From assembly GCA_022072415.1 (NCBI GenBank), contig JAJVHW010000031.1, positions 6,290 to 47,893 of the forward strand: 41,604 bases of DNA, written 5' to 3'. This document shows positions 16,747-26,634 of the stretch, piece after piece. Both the position numbers and the translations under genes were made by a program. The notes under the pieces are model-generated. The model saw nothing but the letters and a program-made list of their open reading frames with translations. It was not told the DNA's origin and ran no database searches. The stretch comes from Planctomycetota bacterium (GTDB lineage Bacteria > Planctomycetota > JAJSAM01 > JAJVHW01). The stretch's first letter is position 1. The number at the start of each line of letters is the position of its first letter.

Positions 16747-17937
16747 TCAGCGGTGGCCGGGATCCGGGCGCTGCGGCTCCCGCGGAGCGGCGCGGCGCGC
16801 ACGGGCGGCGTCGAGCTTCGCCTGCCACTCCTGGGCCTCGGCGTCCTCGCCGGTCGCGTGGAGGACCTCCACGAGGCGCGGCAGGAACTGCTCGTCGTCC
16901 GGCGACTTGTAGCAGGCGCGGCGGAGGAGGATCGCCGCCTCGCGGAGGTTCTCCGGGCCGCCCTTCGTGCGGAGGATCGTGCCCATCAGGTAGAGGCCGT
17001 CGGCCGCGTCCTTCCGCACGCGGGAGTACTGCTCCGCGAGGACGCGGGCCTCGTCCACCCGTCCGCGGGCGAGCTCGTACATCGCGCAGTGGTACACGGC
17101 CTCCGCGTAGACGGCGGGTCCGGTGTAGACGCCGTCGTCGCGCTCCTTCGCGAGCTCCATCGCCTTCCGGGCGTGCGCGACCGCCTCGTCGAACCGCTGG
17201 AGCTCCGAAGCGATCTGCGCGAGCACGTCCCACGCCTTCGCGTTCCGGGGCGAACGGGAGAGGATCTCGTCGCGCACGACCGCCTCGCCGAGGACGTGGT
17301 CGGAGCGCCGGCGGTACGCCGTGGCGAGGTTGATGAGCAGCGCCTCCCGGTCGGGGTGGTCGGGCGAGCGGTCGGCGGCGGCGCGAAGGGTCTGGATGAC
17401 CTCGTCCGTGGCGCCCTGGTCGAGCATCGACGTCGCCGCGTTGATCGCCGCGCGGATCGACCAGTAGTCGGCGCGGACGGGGTCGAAGCCGCGGCGGCGG
17501 CACTCCTCGAGCATGCGCCAGGCGCGCTCGTACTCGCGCTTCAGCATGTTGATGCGGCCGATCGCGTACGCGAGCCCCGGGTCGTGGAGCCCCCCGCGGC
17601 GGACGCCTTCGCCGACGAGGCGGTCGGCCAGCGTGACGAGCGGGTCGAGCATCGTCGGCGTGCGGCCCGGCGCAGACGCCGCGTCGATCGCGAGCACGGC
17701 GGCCTCCGACGCGGCGTACGGGTCGTTCCACCGGAGGTTCGAGACGACGAGCATCTCCTCGAGCGCCTCGCCGATGCGGCCCTCGGCGCGGAGTTCGAGC
17801 GCGCGCCGGCGGTGCCACTCGACCCACCGGTCCGTCGCCTCCGCCCCGCCGGAGGCGGAGCCCGGCGACGCCGCAAGGGCGAGCAGGCACGCCGACACGG
17901 CGGAGATCGTCACGCTTCGGATGCGCATCGCGCTCAT
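16747..17937 (-). CDS. Exported TPR-repeat protein
   Basis: A 396-residue all-helical protein with a signal peptide (SVTISAVSACLLALAA). From about residue 40 to the end it is built of 34-residue helical hairpins of TPR type, for example ALLINLATAYRRRSDHVLGE, PRNAKAWDVLAQIASELQRF and DGLYLMGTILRTKGG. TPR arrays bind other proteins; no enzyme motif is present. Two in-frame ATGs at 17937 and 17928 are both possible. It follows the SDR gene by 23 bases on the same strand, so it is likely cotranscribed with it. A functional link to the nearby lipid genes is possible but not shown. Confidence 0.7.
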   Translation of the reverse strand: MSAMRIRSVTISAVSACLLALAASPGSASGGAEATDRWVEWHRRRALELRAEGRIGEALEEMLVVSNLRWNDPYAASEAAVLAIDAASAPGRTPTMLDPLVTLADRLVGEGVRRGGLHDPGLAYAIGRINMLKREYERAWRMLEECRRRGFDPVRADYWSIRAAINAATSMLDQGATDEVIQTLRAAADRSPDHPDREALLINLATAYRRRSDHVLGEAVVRDEILSRSPRNAKAWDVLAQIASELQRFDEAVAHARKAMELAKERDDGVYTGPAVYAEAVYHCAMYELARGRVDEARVLAEQYSRVRKDAADGLYLMGTILRTKGGPENLREAAILLRRACYKSPDDEQFLPRLVEVLHATGEDAEAQEWQAKLDAARARRAAPREPQRPDPGHR

Positions 17938-17960
17938 CCTACCTGCTCCGCCGCGCGGCA

Positions 17961-18992
17961 TCAGATCCACCCCGCGGACGCGTACCAGGCCGCGGTGTCG
18001 GCCAGCGCGCGGTCGAGGGGGGTCGCGGCGGTCCAGCCCAGTTCGGCGCGGATCCGGGACACGTCGCACTCCCAGCCGGGGGCGAGGAACTCGGCCGCCT
18101 TGTCGCGGGAGAACTCGGGGACGCGGCCGGCGAGCCGGGCGGCCTCCTCGGCGAGGAACCCCGCGCCGCGGACCACGAAGTCGGGGACGGGCAGCGTGCG
18201 CATCCGCCGGCCGCGCATCGTCGGGAGCGCGGAGACGGCCTCCGCCACCCGCGCCGTGACGTCGCCGATCGCGAGCGTGTCCTCGTTCGCCGCGTAGTAC
18301 GTGCGCCCCGCCGCCTCCGGGCGGACCGCCGCGCGCACGATCGCGTCGGCCAGGTCCGGCCCGTACACGATCGACACGCGCCGCGGCCGCGACCCGACCC
18401 GGGGCACGATCCCCCGCGCCGCCGCCTGGAAGAACGCGAGGATGCCCCGGTCCCTCGGCCCGAACACCGCGGGCGGACGGACGACCGCAAGTTCGACCCC
18501 CTCGGGCAGCGCCGCCGCGGCCGCGCGCTCGCCGAGGAGCTTCGTCGTCCCGTACTTGCTGACGGGCCGCGGCGGGTCGTCCTCGCGCGTCCGCCGCCCC
18601 GGCTCCGACGGCCCCCCCGCCGCCTGCGACGAGACGAGCACCACGCGCCCGGGCCGCCGCACGGCGTCGCCGCAGGCGGAGACGACCCGCGCCGTCCCCG
18701 CCTCGTTCACCTCGCGCATCTCCTCAAAGCTCCGCGCGGCGATGAGCCCGGCCACGTGAACGACGGTGTCGCAGCCGTCGGCCGCCGCCGCGAGCACGTC
18801 GCGCCGCGAGAGGTCGCCGCGGACGGGCTCCATCCCGGCCGCCGCGAGCTCCCGCGCCGCGCCGTCCCCGCGGACGAGACACCGCACCGTCCAGCCGCCC
18901 GCGCGGAACGCGTCCGCCACGTGCCGTCCGACGAAGCCGGAGGCTCCCGTCACGAGCACGCTTCCTGGAGGGCGATCCGCGACGGTCGTCAC
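17961..18992 (-). CDS. Extended SDR, NAD-dependent epimerase/reductase, possible CerR
   Basis: A 343-residue extended short-chain dehydrogenase. The NAD(P) motif TGASGFVGRH is near residue 17, a VVHVAGLIAA strand follows, and the catalytic Tyr-Lys pair is in SKYGTTKLLGE, with VVRPPAVFGPRD after it. The start is GTG at 18992. The family includes sugar epimerases, 3-beta-HSD-type sterol enzymes and CerR, the reductase that makes ceramide from 3-oxo-ceramide in Caulobacter. Here it is divergent, 105 bases away, from an SPT-like gene and a GNAT N-acyltransferase, the two other enzymes of that route. The CerR role is therefore an inference from context; the fold is certain. Confidence 0.8.
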   Translation of the reverse strand: MTTVADRPPGSVLVTGASGFVGRHVADAFRAGGWTVRCLVRGDGAARELAAAGMEPVRGDLSRRDVLAAAADGCDTVVHVAGLIAARSFEEMREVNEAGTARVVSACGDAVRRPGRVVLVSSQAAGGPSEPGRRTREDDPPRPVSKYGTTKLLGERAAAAALPEGVELAVVRPPAVFGPRDRGILAFFQAAARGIVPRVGSRPRRVSIVYGPDLADAIVRAAVRPEAAGRTYYAANEDTLAIGDVTARVAEAVSALPTMRGRRMRTLPVPDFVVRGAGFLAEEAARLAGRVPEFSRDKAAEFLAPGWECDVSRIRAELGWTAATPLDRALADTAAWYASAGWI

Positions 18993-19039
18993 CCGCCCAT
19001 CCTCGCCTCACGGGGGCTTCGGGCGGAGCTTGAATGACG

Positions 19040-19068
19040 TTGACCGCCCCTCGCGGGGTACCTACCCT
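19040..19068 (+). promoter_or_regulatory. Possible promoter of the SPT-like gene
   Basis: TTGACC at 19040-19045 fits a -35 box (5 of 6); 17 bases later TACCCT (19063-19068) is a weak -10 match (3 of 6). It lies in the divergent gap between the SDR and SPT-like genes, 30 bases before the first ATG. Weak evidence only. Confidence 0.25.
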
Positions 19069-19097
19069 CCCTTCGGCCCCCGGGCCGACGGACGGAG

Positions 19098-20387
19098 ATG
19101 CGGACGGCGATCCGGATGTGCCGACTCCGCCCGTCCGCCGCAGGGCCGCCGCTCGCCGCGGCGGCGGGGGACCGCAGATTGAGTGAGGCCGACCGCTTGG
19201 ATCTCTTCGAGAAGTGCCGCCGCTTCGACCGTGCCGACGAGCTCCGGCGGGCGGGTCTCTACCCCTACTTCCTGCCGATCGAGGAGAACCTGACCGAGGA
19301 GGTCGTGATCGACGGCCGCCGGTTCATCATGATCGGCTCGAACAACTACCTCGGTCTGACGCACCACCCGGCCGTGAAGAAGGCCTCGATGGACGCGATC
19401 GAGCGCTACGGGACGGGCTGCACGGGGTCGCGCTTCCTGAACGGCACGCTCGACATCCACGTCGAACTCGAGCGGCGGCTCGCGGCGTTCTTCCGGAAGG
19501 AGGCGTGCATCACCGTCTCCACGGGGTTCCAGGCGAACCTCACCGCCATCTCGACGCTGGCGGGGAAGAACGACGTGATCCTCTGCGACCGCGAGAACCA
19601 CGCGTCGATCTTCGACGGCTGCCGCCTCTCGTTCGCCGAGCTGAGGAAGTTCCGCCACTCCGACATGGAGGACCTCGAGCGCCAGTTGAAGTCCCTCCCC
19701 CCGGACGCGGGGAAGCTCATCGTGACCGACGGCGTGTTCTCGATGAAGGGCGACCTCTGCGACCTGCCGTCGATCGTGCGCCTGGCCCGGGAGCACGGGG
19801 CGCGGGTGATGGTGGACGACGCCCACGGGGTCGGCGTCCTCGGGGCGAACGGCCGCGGCACCTGCGAGCACTTCGGGCTCGAGGACGAGGTGGACGTCGT
19901 CGTCGGCACCTTCTCGAAGTCCTTCGCGTGCCTCGGCGGCTTCGTGGCCGCCAAGGCCGACGTCGTGGACTACGTGAAGCACACCGGACGTCCGCTCATC
20001 TTCTCCGCGTCGATGACCCCCGCGTCGGCGGCGTGCGCGCTCGCGGCGCTCGACGTGATCGAGAGCGAGCCCGTCCGGAGGGAGCGGCTCTGGAACCACG
20101 TCGAGCGGATGCAGAAGGCGTTCGTCGCCCTCGGCTACGACGTGGCGGCCAGCCGTTCGGCGATCCTGCCGATCCCGATCGGCGGCGACCCGGAGACGTT
20201 CCGCTTCTGGCGGAGCCTCCACGACGAGGGCGTCTTCGCGAACCCCGTCGTCTCCCCCGCCGTGCCGCCGGGCGAGGGGATGATCCGCACGTCGTACATG
20301 GCGACGCACACCGACGAGGAGCTCGACCGCGTCCTCGACGTCTTCGCGCGCATCGGGCGCGAGGCGGGCCTCCTCCGCGTGGCCTGA
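19098..20387 (+). CDS. Alpha-oxoamine synthase, serine palmitoyltransferase-like
   Basis: A PLP enzyme of the KBL/BioF/SPT group, up to 429 residues. SPT joins serine and a fatty acyl thioester to 3-oxo-sphinganine, the first step of sphingolipid synthesis. Seen: YPYFLPIE near the start, GSNNYLGLTHHPAVK, the TGSRFLNGTLDIHVELE block, the PLP-stacking His (H168 in NHASIFDG), DDAHGVGVLG, and the PLP lysine K274 in TFSKSFACLGG. The whole order closely resembles Bacteroidetes-type SPTs as I remember them, more than KBL or BioF, but the three are hard to tell apart by eye. ATGs at 19098 and 19116 and a TTG at 19179 are all possible; homologs tend to begin near DLFEKC, which favours the later start. 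Six bases separate it from the next gene. Confidence 0.8.
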   Translation: MRTAIRMCRLRPSAAGPPLAAAAGDRRLSEADRLDLFEKCRRFDRADELRRAGLYPYFLPIEENLTEEVVIDGRRFIMIGSNNYLGLTHHPAVKKASMDAIERYGTGCTGSRFLNGTLDIHVELERRLAAFFRKEACITVSTGFQANLTAISTLAGKNDVILCDRENHASIFDGCRLSFAELRKFRHSDMEDLERQLKSLPPDAGKLIVTDGVFSMKGDLCDLPSIVRLAREHGARVMVDDAHGVGVLGANGRGTCEHFGLEDEVDVVVGTFSKSFACLGGFVAAKADVVDYVKHTGRPLIFSASMTPASAACALAALDVIESEPVRRERLWNHVERMQKAFVALGYDVAASRSAILPIPIGGDPETFRFWRSLHDEGVFANPVVSPAVPPGEGMIRTSYMATHTDEELDRVLDVFARIGREAGLLRVA

Positions 20388-20393
20388 GCCGGC

Positions 20394-21527
20394 GTGCCGG
20401 GCGGCGAGACGGTCGTCCTTCCGATCGGCCGCGGGCGCGCGGACCGGGTGCGGTTCTGGCGGGCCGGGCTCCCGATGTACGCGGGGGACCCGCACTTCGT
20501 GCACCCCCTGCTCATGGACTGCCACGCCCGGTGGCGGCCGGAGTCGGCGCTCTTCGAGCACGCGGAGACGCAGCACTTCGTGGCGGTGCGCGGCGGGCGG
20601 GACGTGGGGCGGATCGCCGCCACCGTGGACCATCTCCAGGACCGGGTGCACGGGGACCGGACCGGGCTGTTCGGATGGTTCGAGACCGAGGATCGCCGGG
20701 AGACCGCGCACGCGCTCCTCGATGCGGCCGCCGCATGGCTCCGCGACCGCGTGCGCGACCGGGTGCGGGGCCCCGTCAGCTACACGATGAACGGCATCTC
20801 CGGCCTCCTCGTGGACGACCGCCGCCCGGGGCCGCCGATGGTGGACATGGCCTACAACCCCCCGTGGTACCCGGGGCACCTCGAGTCGTGGGGGCTCGGG
20901 AAGGCGCGGGACCTGCTCGCGCTCTGGATGGATACGCCGCCCGAGTCGGACCCGCGGATCGCCCGGATCACGCGCCGGGCCCTGGAGAGGGGCGGGTTCA
21001 CGATCCGGCCCGTCCGGACCGACCGGGCGGGGTTCGCTGCCGACGTGGACGCGGTGCTCGGGATCTACAACCAGGCGTGGGAGAGGAACTGGGGGTTCGT
21101 CCCCCTCACGGAGGCGGAGATCCGGGAGCAGGCCGCGGCGTTCCGCCCGATCCTCGTCCCCGACCTGCTCCTCTTCGCCGAGAAGGACGGCCGCGCGGTC
21201 GCGTTCGCGCTCACGCTTCCGGACATCAACGAGGCGCTCCGCCGGATCCGCGGGCGGCTCTGGCCATGGTCGGTCGTCACGCTGCTCCGGGCGAAGTCGC
21301 GGATCCGCACCGCCCGCGTCCTCACGCTGGGCGTCCTCCCGGCGTTCCGGAGAACCGGTCTCGACGCGGCGATGATCCACGAGAGCACGGAGCGCGGACG
21401 GCGCATCGGCATCCGCGGCGGCGAGTGCTCGTGGATCCTTGAGGACAACGCCGCGATGATCCACGGGATCCGCCAGCAGGGCGGCGAGGTGTACCGCACG
21501 TACCGGGTGTACGAGCGCCCCCTCTGA
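20394..21527 (+). CDS. GNAT-like N-acyltransferase, candidate bacterial ceramide synthase
   Basis: A 377-residue protein with GTG start at 20394, only 6 bases after the SPT-like stop, so surely cotranscribed. The N-terminal half (VRFWRAGLPMYAGDPHFVHPL, later GISGLLVDDRRPGPPMVDMAYNPPWY) and the C-terminal half with a GNAT-type core (RTARVLTLGVLPAFRRTGLDAAMI, LEDNAAMIHGIRQQGGE) match the long GNAT-like acyltransferases often annotated only as N-acetyltransferase. The bacterial ceramide synthase bCerS of Caulobacter is a GNAT-fold protein of similar size that acylates 3-oxo-sphinganine. Given its partner, acylation of the SPT product is the best guess. Fold call is good; the exact reaction is inferred from context. 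Confidence 0.72.
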   Translation: MPGGETVVLPIGRGRADRVRFWRAGLPMYAGDPHFVHPLLMDCHARWRPESALFEHAETQHFVAVRGGRDVGRIAATVDHLQDRVHGDRTGLFGWFETEDRRETAHALLDAAAAWLRDRVRDRVRGPVSYTMNGISGLLVDDRRPGPPMVDMAYNPPWYPGHLESWGLGKARDLLALWMDTPPESDPRIARITRRALERGGFTIRPVRTDRAGFAADVDAVLGIYNQAWERNWGFVPLTEAEIREQAAAFRPILVPDLLLFAEKDGRAVAFALTLPDINEALRRIRGRLWPWSVVTLLRAKSRIRTARVLTLGVLPAFRRTGLDAAMIHESTERGRRIGIRGGECSWILEDNAAMIHGIRQQGGEVYRTYRVYERPL

Positions 21528-21683
21528 CGCAAGGGGTTCTCTGCACTGAAGTTGCATCTCCGATTCACGAAGGCGTCACGATGTCATGCAAACCCGGGAA
21601 CCGTTCCGCGGCGACCTCGTGACCTCCCGCGGGCAGCGATGCTGCCAATTTGGCACTGGAATCGGCAGTCCGGGGGGAAGACC

Positions 21684-21711
21684 TTGCCTTTCCAGAGACC
21701 GTCCACATACT
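21684..21711 (+). promoter_or_regulatory. Possible sigma-70-type promoter of the methyltransferase gene
   Basis: TTGCCT (21684-21689), a 16-base spacer and CATACT (21706-21711) form a fair -35/-10 pair in the least GC-rich part of the 257-base gap upstream of the GTG at 21785. No terminator for the upstream gene pair is evident in this gap. Confidence 0.3.
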
Positions 21712-21784
21712 TTGCACCGGGGACGTTGCCGAGGCGCTCCGGTTCGCATCCGGAACGCAGTCGCGCGATCCCGGGGAGTTGACG

Positions 21785-23080
21785 GTGCCGAAGAAGCCGA
21801 CCAGGAAGGCCGCGACCCGCAAGCCGGCGAAGAAGCCGGTGCGGAAGGTCGCGGCGTCCCGGCCCAAGCCGACCGCGAAGCCGTCGGGGAAGAAGCCCGC
21901 CGCCAAGCCGACGCGTCCGGCGCCGAAGTCTGCCGTCGTACCGAAGACGGTTACGTCGAAGACGGTTGCGCCGAAGACAGTTGCGTCGAAGACCGTTGCG
22001 TCCAAGACTGCTGCGCCGAAGCCGACCGCCCCGAAGCCCGCGGCCACGGCGGCGACCAAGCTCGCCCCGGCCGCGAAGGGGAAGGCCGCCGCCCAGGCCG
22101 CCACGCCCACGAAGGTCGCCACGCCCCAAGTCGCTGCGCCCAAAGTCGCGGCTGCGAAGCCGACTCCCGCGAAGGACGCTGCGTCCGCGAAGCCCGCGGC
22201 ACAACCGGGCGGCGCCGCCGCCGCGCCCGCCGCGCCGAAGCCTGCCGAGAGCGGGAAGGGCCGGAAGCCGAAGCCCCCCGCGAAGACCATGAGCGCGCCC
22301 GCCCCCGTCACCGAGGTCCTGCTGAAGCGCGACCTCCCCGACGTGCGCCGGGTCGCCGGGTCGTCCATGATGACCGACGCCGCCCGCGGCCTGACGCTCC
22401 CGAACCAGCCCGCCCGCGCGCGCGAGCCGATCTCGAGCGAGCAGCCGCCGGTGGACGCGAAGCTCATCGCCACGTCCCTCGCGGCGGACTCCGCGCCGAA
22501 GATCGAGGACAACTACGACTACACGGTGCTCGAGGAGTTCGCGGCGAGCCGCCTCTGCCCGTCGCCCACCCGCATGGTGAACACCGGCTGCGGCGGCGGC
22601 GAGGCGTCGGTCTTCTTCGCGAAGCGCGGCTTCAGCGTGGTCGCGATCGACTCCGACCGCACGGCCGTGGGCCTCGCGCGGGAGCGCGCATGGCTGGCCG
22701 GCGCCGAGATCGACTTCATGGTCGGCGACCTCTTCGAGACGCCGAACCTCCTCCCCGCCGAGTCCTTCGGGCTCGCGGTGGACCGGGGCGCCTTCAACCG
22801 CATGGTCGACGAGCGCGACCGCCAGCGCTTCCTCGCGAACACGAAGCGCCTGCTCTTCAAGGGCGGCGTCTTCCTGCTCTCGGCGGGCTTCTTCGAGCTG
22901 CCCGGCGAACCGAAGGGCGCGAAGCGGCGTCCGCCGCAGACGAAGCTCCTCCTCGTCCGCGAGGGCGGGGTGGTCGTCAACGAGGTCCGCCAGGCCGGGT
23001 TCGACGTCGCGGTCCGCTCGCTGAAGCAGACGGCGGACTCGGGCGACTACGGCGAACTGCTGCTCTACCTCGTCAAGTAG
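21785..23080 (+). CDS. SAM-dependent methyltransferase with histone H1-like N-terminal tail
   Basis: A 431-residue protein from a GTG at 21785, chosen because a GGGGAG site lies 7 bases upstream and the conserved composition begins there; an earlier in-frame start at 21650 adds 45 unlikely residues. The first 175 residues are almost only Lys, Ala, Pro, Thr and Val, with pentapeptide repeats (SKTVA, PKTVA) like histone H1 tails, and are probably disordered and DNA- or polyanion-binding. From about residue 235 a class I methyltransferase follows: VNTGCGGGEASVFFAKRG (motif I), VVAIDSD, FMVGDLFE, and FGLAVDRGAFNRM. The domain resembles the thiopurine-methyltransferase branch. Substrate unknown. 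It lies between the candidate ceramide genes and the PAP2 gene, on the same strand. Confidence 0.78.
   Translation: MPKKPTRKAATRKPAKKPVRKVAASRPKPTAKPSGKKPAAKPTRPAPKSAVVPKTVTSKTVAPKTVASKTVASKTAAPKPTAPKPAATAATKLAPAAKGKAAAQAATPTKVATPQVAAPKVAAAKPTPAKDAASAKPAAQPGGAAAAPAAPKPAESGKGRKPKPPAKTMSAPAPVTEVLLKRDLPDVRRVAGSSMMTDAARGLTLPNQPARAREPISSEQPPVDAKLIATSLAADSAPKIEDNYDYTVLEEFAASRLCPSPTRMVNTGCGGGEASVFFAKRGFSVVAIDSDRTAVGLARERAWLAGAEIDFMVGDLFETPNLLPAESFGLAVDRGAFNRMVDERDRQRFLANTKRLLFKGGVFLLSAGFFELPGEPKGAKRRPPQTKLLLVREGGVVVNEVRQAGFDVAVRSLKQTADSGDYGELLLYLVK
21935..22024. repeat. 15-bp coding tandem repeat in the H1-like tail
   Basis: Six consecutive 15-bp units of the form GTTGCGYCGAAGACN encode the pentapeptides VPKTV, TSKTV, APKTV, ASKTV, ASKTA, APKP. 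Copy number change keeps the frame and only alters the length of the basic tail. Confidence 0.85.
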
Positions 23081-23090
23081 CCCCCGCCGG

Positions 23091-23978
23091 ATGACCGCGG
23101 CAGCGTCCCCCGCCGCGCCCGCACGTCCGCGGCTCCGCGACCGCCCGGAACTCGTCCTCGGCGCGCTCTTCTGGACGGTCTGCGGCGTCACCGCGGCGGC
23201 GCGCGGGACGCTGCTTCACTTCCTCCCCTACGCGGCGATCGTGGCGGCCGTGCTCGGCCTTTGGTCGGCACTGCGGAGCCGCCCGTGGGCCGGCGCGGTC
23301 CTCGACTGGCTGCCCTTCGCGCTCGTGCTCGTCTCCTACGACATGCTCCACGCGGTGGCGCCGCGGTCGTGGGACTTCACCATCGATCCCTGGCTCCGCG
23401 AGCAGGACCGCGCGCTCTTCGGCGGACGGGACCTCGCGGAGGTGCTCGCGCCGTGGACGTCGAAGCCGGCGACGCTCTTCTTCGCCGCCTGCTACACGCT
23501 CTACTACGTGGGACCGCTCGCGGTGGGGATCTGGTGGTGGAAGCGGGACCGCCGCGCGTTCCGAGAACTGATGGTCGGCGAGGTCGGCTGCCTCTTCCTC
23601 GGCTACCTCGGCTACCTGCTGCTCCCCGCCGTCGGCCCGCACCTCCACTTCGAGGAGGCGGCGTGGCGTGCGCACCTCGAGGGCGACTTCATCGGGCCGA
23701 TGATCCGCATGCGGTACGAGGTCCACGACGGACACCCGCCGCGCGACGCCTTCCCGTCGCTCCACACCGCGAACGCGGTCACGCTGCTCCTCATGGCGTG
23801 GCGGCACGACCGGCGCGTCCTCGCCGTGGTGGCCGTCCCCATGCTCGGGCTCGTCGGCGCCACGATGTACCTCCGGTACCACTACGCGACCGACGTGATC
23901 GCCGGCGTGATCCTCGCCGCCGCGTTCCAGCCGTTCGCGCTGTCCGCGGTCCGTCGGGAACTCCCGCCGCGCTCCTGA
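23091..23978 (+). CDS. PAP2-superfamily membrane enzyme, Aur1/IPC synthase-like
   Basis: A 295-residue integral membrane protein with about six hydrophobic segments. The PAP2 active site is spread over PAVGPH (about residue 182), the PSLHTANAV motif (about 222-230) and YLRYHYATDVIAG, giving the two catalytic histidines and the Asp. The order Y-YVGPL...LPAVGP...PSLHT...H-Y-x-x-D is that of the Aur1/inositol-phosphorylceramide-synthase branch, which moves a phospho-headgroup from a phospholipid to ceramide and releases diacylglycerol; a plain lipid phosphatase is the alternative. Only 10 bases separate it from the methyltransferase gene, so the two are cotranscribed. Position 2 kb from the SPT-like and ceramide-synthase-like genes supports a sphingolipid role. 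Confidence 0.78.
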   Translation: MTAAASPAAPARPRLRDRPELVLGALFWTVCGVTAAARGTLLHFLPYAAIVAAVLGLWSALRSRPWAGAVLDWLPFALVLVSYDMLHAVAPRSWDFTIDPWLREQDRALFGGRDLAEVLAPWTSKPATLFFAACYTLYYVGPLAVGIWWWKRDRRAFRELMVGEVGCLFLGYLGYLLLPAVGPHLHFEEAAWRAHLEGDFIGPMIRMRYEVHDGHPPRDAFPSLHTANAVTLLLMAWRHDRRVLAVVAVPMLGLVGATMYLRYHYATDVIAGVILAAAFQPFALSAVRRELPPRS

Positions 23979-24015
23979 GCTTGCGTCGCGCCGCGCGCGG
24001 GACGAGCATGGCCGG

Positions 24016-25404
24016 ATGATCCACTCCGACGTGCTCCAGTTGATCGGCCGCACCCCGATCGTGCGCCTGAACCGCATCGGGAAGGACCTTCCCTGCACGA
24101 TCGCGGCGAAGATCGAGAGCTTCAATCCCGCGGGATCCGTGAAGGACCGGACCGCGTTCCGGATCGTCGAGGAGGCCGAGCGGAAGGGGCTCCTCCGGCC
24201 GGGCGGCACGATCGTGGAATCCACGTCGGGGAACATGGGCGTCGGCCTCTCGCTCGTGGCCGCGGTGAAGGGCTACCGCTGCGTGGTGGTCACCACCGAC
24301 AAGCAGAGCGAGGACAAGGTGAACCTCGTCAAGGCGTTCGGCTCCGAGGTGCGGATCTGCCCGACCGCCGTCGAGCCCGACGACCCGCGGAGCTTCTACT
24401 CGGTCGGGAAGAAGATCGCCGCCGAGACGCCGGGGAGCTTCTACGCGAACCAGTTCTTCAACCCCGACAACCCCGCCGCGCACTACGCCACCACGGGCCC
24501 CGAGCTCTGGGAGCAGACCGAGGGGAAGATCGACGTGCTGGTCGGCGGACTCGGCACCGGCGGCTCGATCTGCGGTGCGGGGCGGTACCTCAAGGAGAAG
24601 AACCCCGGCGTGAAGATCGTCGGCGTGGACCCGCAGGGGTCGCTCTTCTACGACTGGTTCCACACGAAGAGCAAGGCGCGCGCGGAGATGTACAAGATCG
24701 AGGGGATCGGCGAGGACATCTTCCCCTCGACGCTCGACTTCTCGGTGCTCGACGACGTGATCCGCGTGCAGGACGGCGAGAGCTTCCGCATGGCGCGGCG
24801 GCTCGCGCGCGAGGAGGGCATCCTCGCGGGCGGCTCGTCCGGCTCGGCGCTCGTCGGCGCGCTGCGCTACGTCGAGCAGGAGGGCGGGCTCGCGGGCAAG
24901 CTCGTCTGCTTCCTCGTCTGCGAGCGCGGCGAGCGGTCGCTCGGGAAGGCGTTCAACGACGAGTGGATGCGCCGCCACGGCTTCCTCACCGAGGGCGAGG
25001 AGACTCCCGCGCGCGACGTGCTGAAGCGGAAGGGGCGCGACGCGGGCCGCGGGATCGGCACGCTCGTGACGCTCGCGCCGTCGGCGCCCATGTCCGAGGC
25101 GATCCGGATCATGCGCGAGATGGACGTGTCCACGATCCCCGTCGTGCGCGACGGGCAGGTCGTCGGCACCGTGCGCGAAGAGCAGGTGATCGACCTCCTC
25201 CTCCACGCGCCGAAGGGCAAGGAGACGAGCGTCGAGGACGTGATGGACGACCCGCTCCCCGAGGTGAACTCGGACACGCCGATCGGCGAGATCCACCAGC
25301 TCTTCCTGCGCGGGAACCACGCGGTGCTCGTGCGGATGGAGGGCGGTCGCCGCGAGATCCTGACCAAGTACGACCTGATCCACGGGCTCGCGAAGGGGCA
25401 GTGA
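24016..25404 (+). CDS. cbs: Cystathionine beta-synthase with C-terminal CBS domain pair
   Basis: A 462-residue enzyme that condenses serine (or acetylserine) with homocysteine to cystathionine. The PLP lysine is K43 in NPAGSVKDR; STSGNMG and GGLGTGGS bind the cofactor. Residues about 335-460 form two CBS motifs (SEAIRIMREMDVSTIPVVRDG and IGEIHQLFLRGNHAVLVRM), as in eukaryotic CBS, where they respond to S-adenosylmethionine. The N-terminal heme domain of animal CBS is absent. The next gene, gamma-lyase, starts 4 bases after the stop, so the pair is a reverse-transsulfuration operon making cysteine from homocysteine. Cysteine synthase is a less likely reading, given the CBS domains and the partner. 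Confidence 0.92.
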   Translation: MIHSDVLQLIGRTPIVRLNRIGKDLPCTIAAKIESFNPAGSVKDRTAFRIVEEAERKGLLRPGGTIVESTSGNMGVGLSLVAAVKGYRCVVVTTDKQSEDKVNLVKAFGSEVRICPTAVEPDDPRSFYSVGKKIAAETPGSFYANQFFNPDNPAAHYATTGPELWEQTEGKIDVLVGGLGTGGSICGAGRYLKEKNPGVKIVGVDPQGSLFYDWFHTKSKARAEMYKIEGIGEDIFPSTLDFSVLDDVIRVQDGESFRMARRLAREEGILAGGSSGSALVGALRYVEQEGGLAGKLVCFLVCERGERSLGKAFNDEWMRRHGFLTEGEETPARDVLKRKGRDAGRGIGTLVTLAPSAPMSEAIRIMREMDVSTIPVVRDGQVVGTVREEQVIDLLLHAPKGKETSVEDVMDDPLPEVNSDTPIGEIHQLFLRGNHAVLVRMEGGRREILTKYDLIHGLAKGQ

Positions 25405-25408
25405 AGTC

Positions 25409-26557
<1,149 letters not shown>

Positions 26558-26634
26558 GCCAGTCTCCCGGCGTGCGCCGACAGATGCGCAACCGGGTGGC
26601 GGCGGGTGTGCGCGAGGCGACCTGCGGGACACAC

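Noticed and set aside
21640-21675. TTTGGCACTGGAATCGGCAG as a sigma-54 promoter
   Set aside because: The TGGCAC part fits the -24 element but the -12 part lacks TTGC at the right distance.
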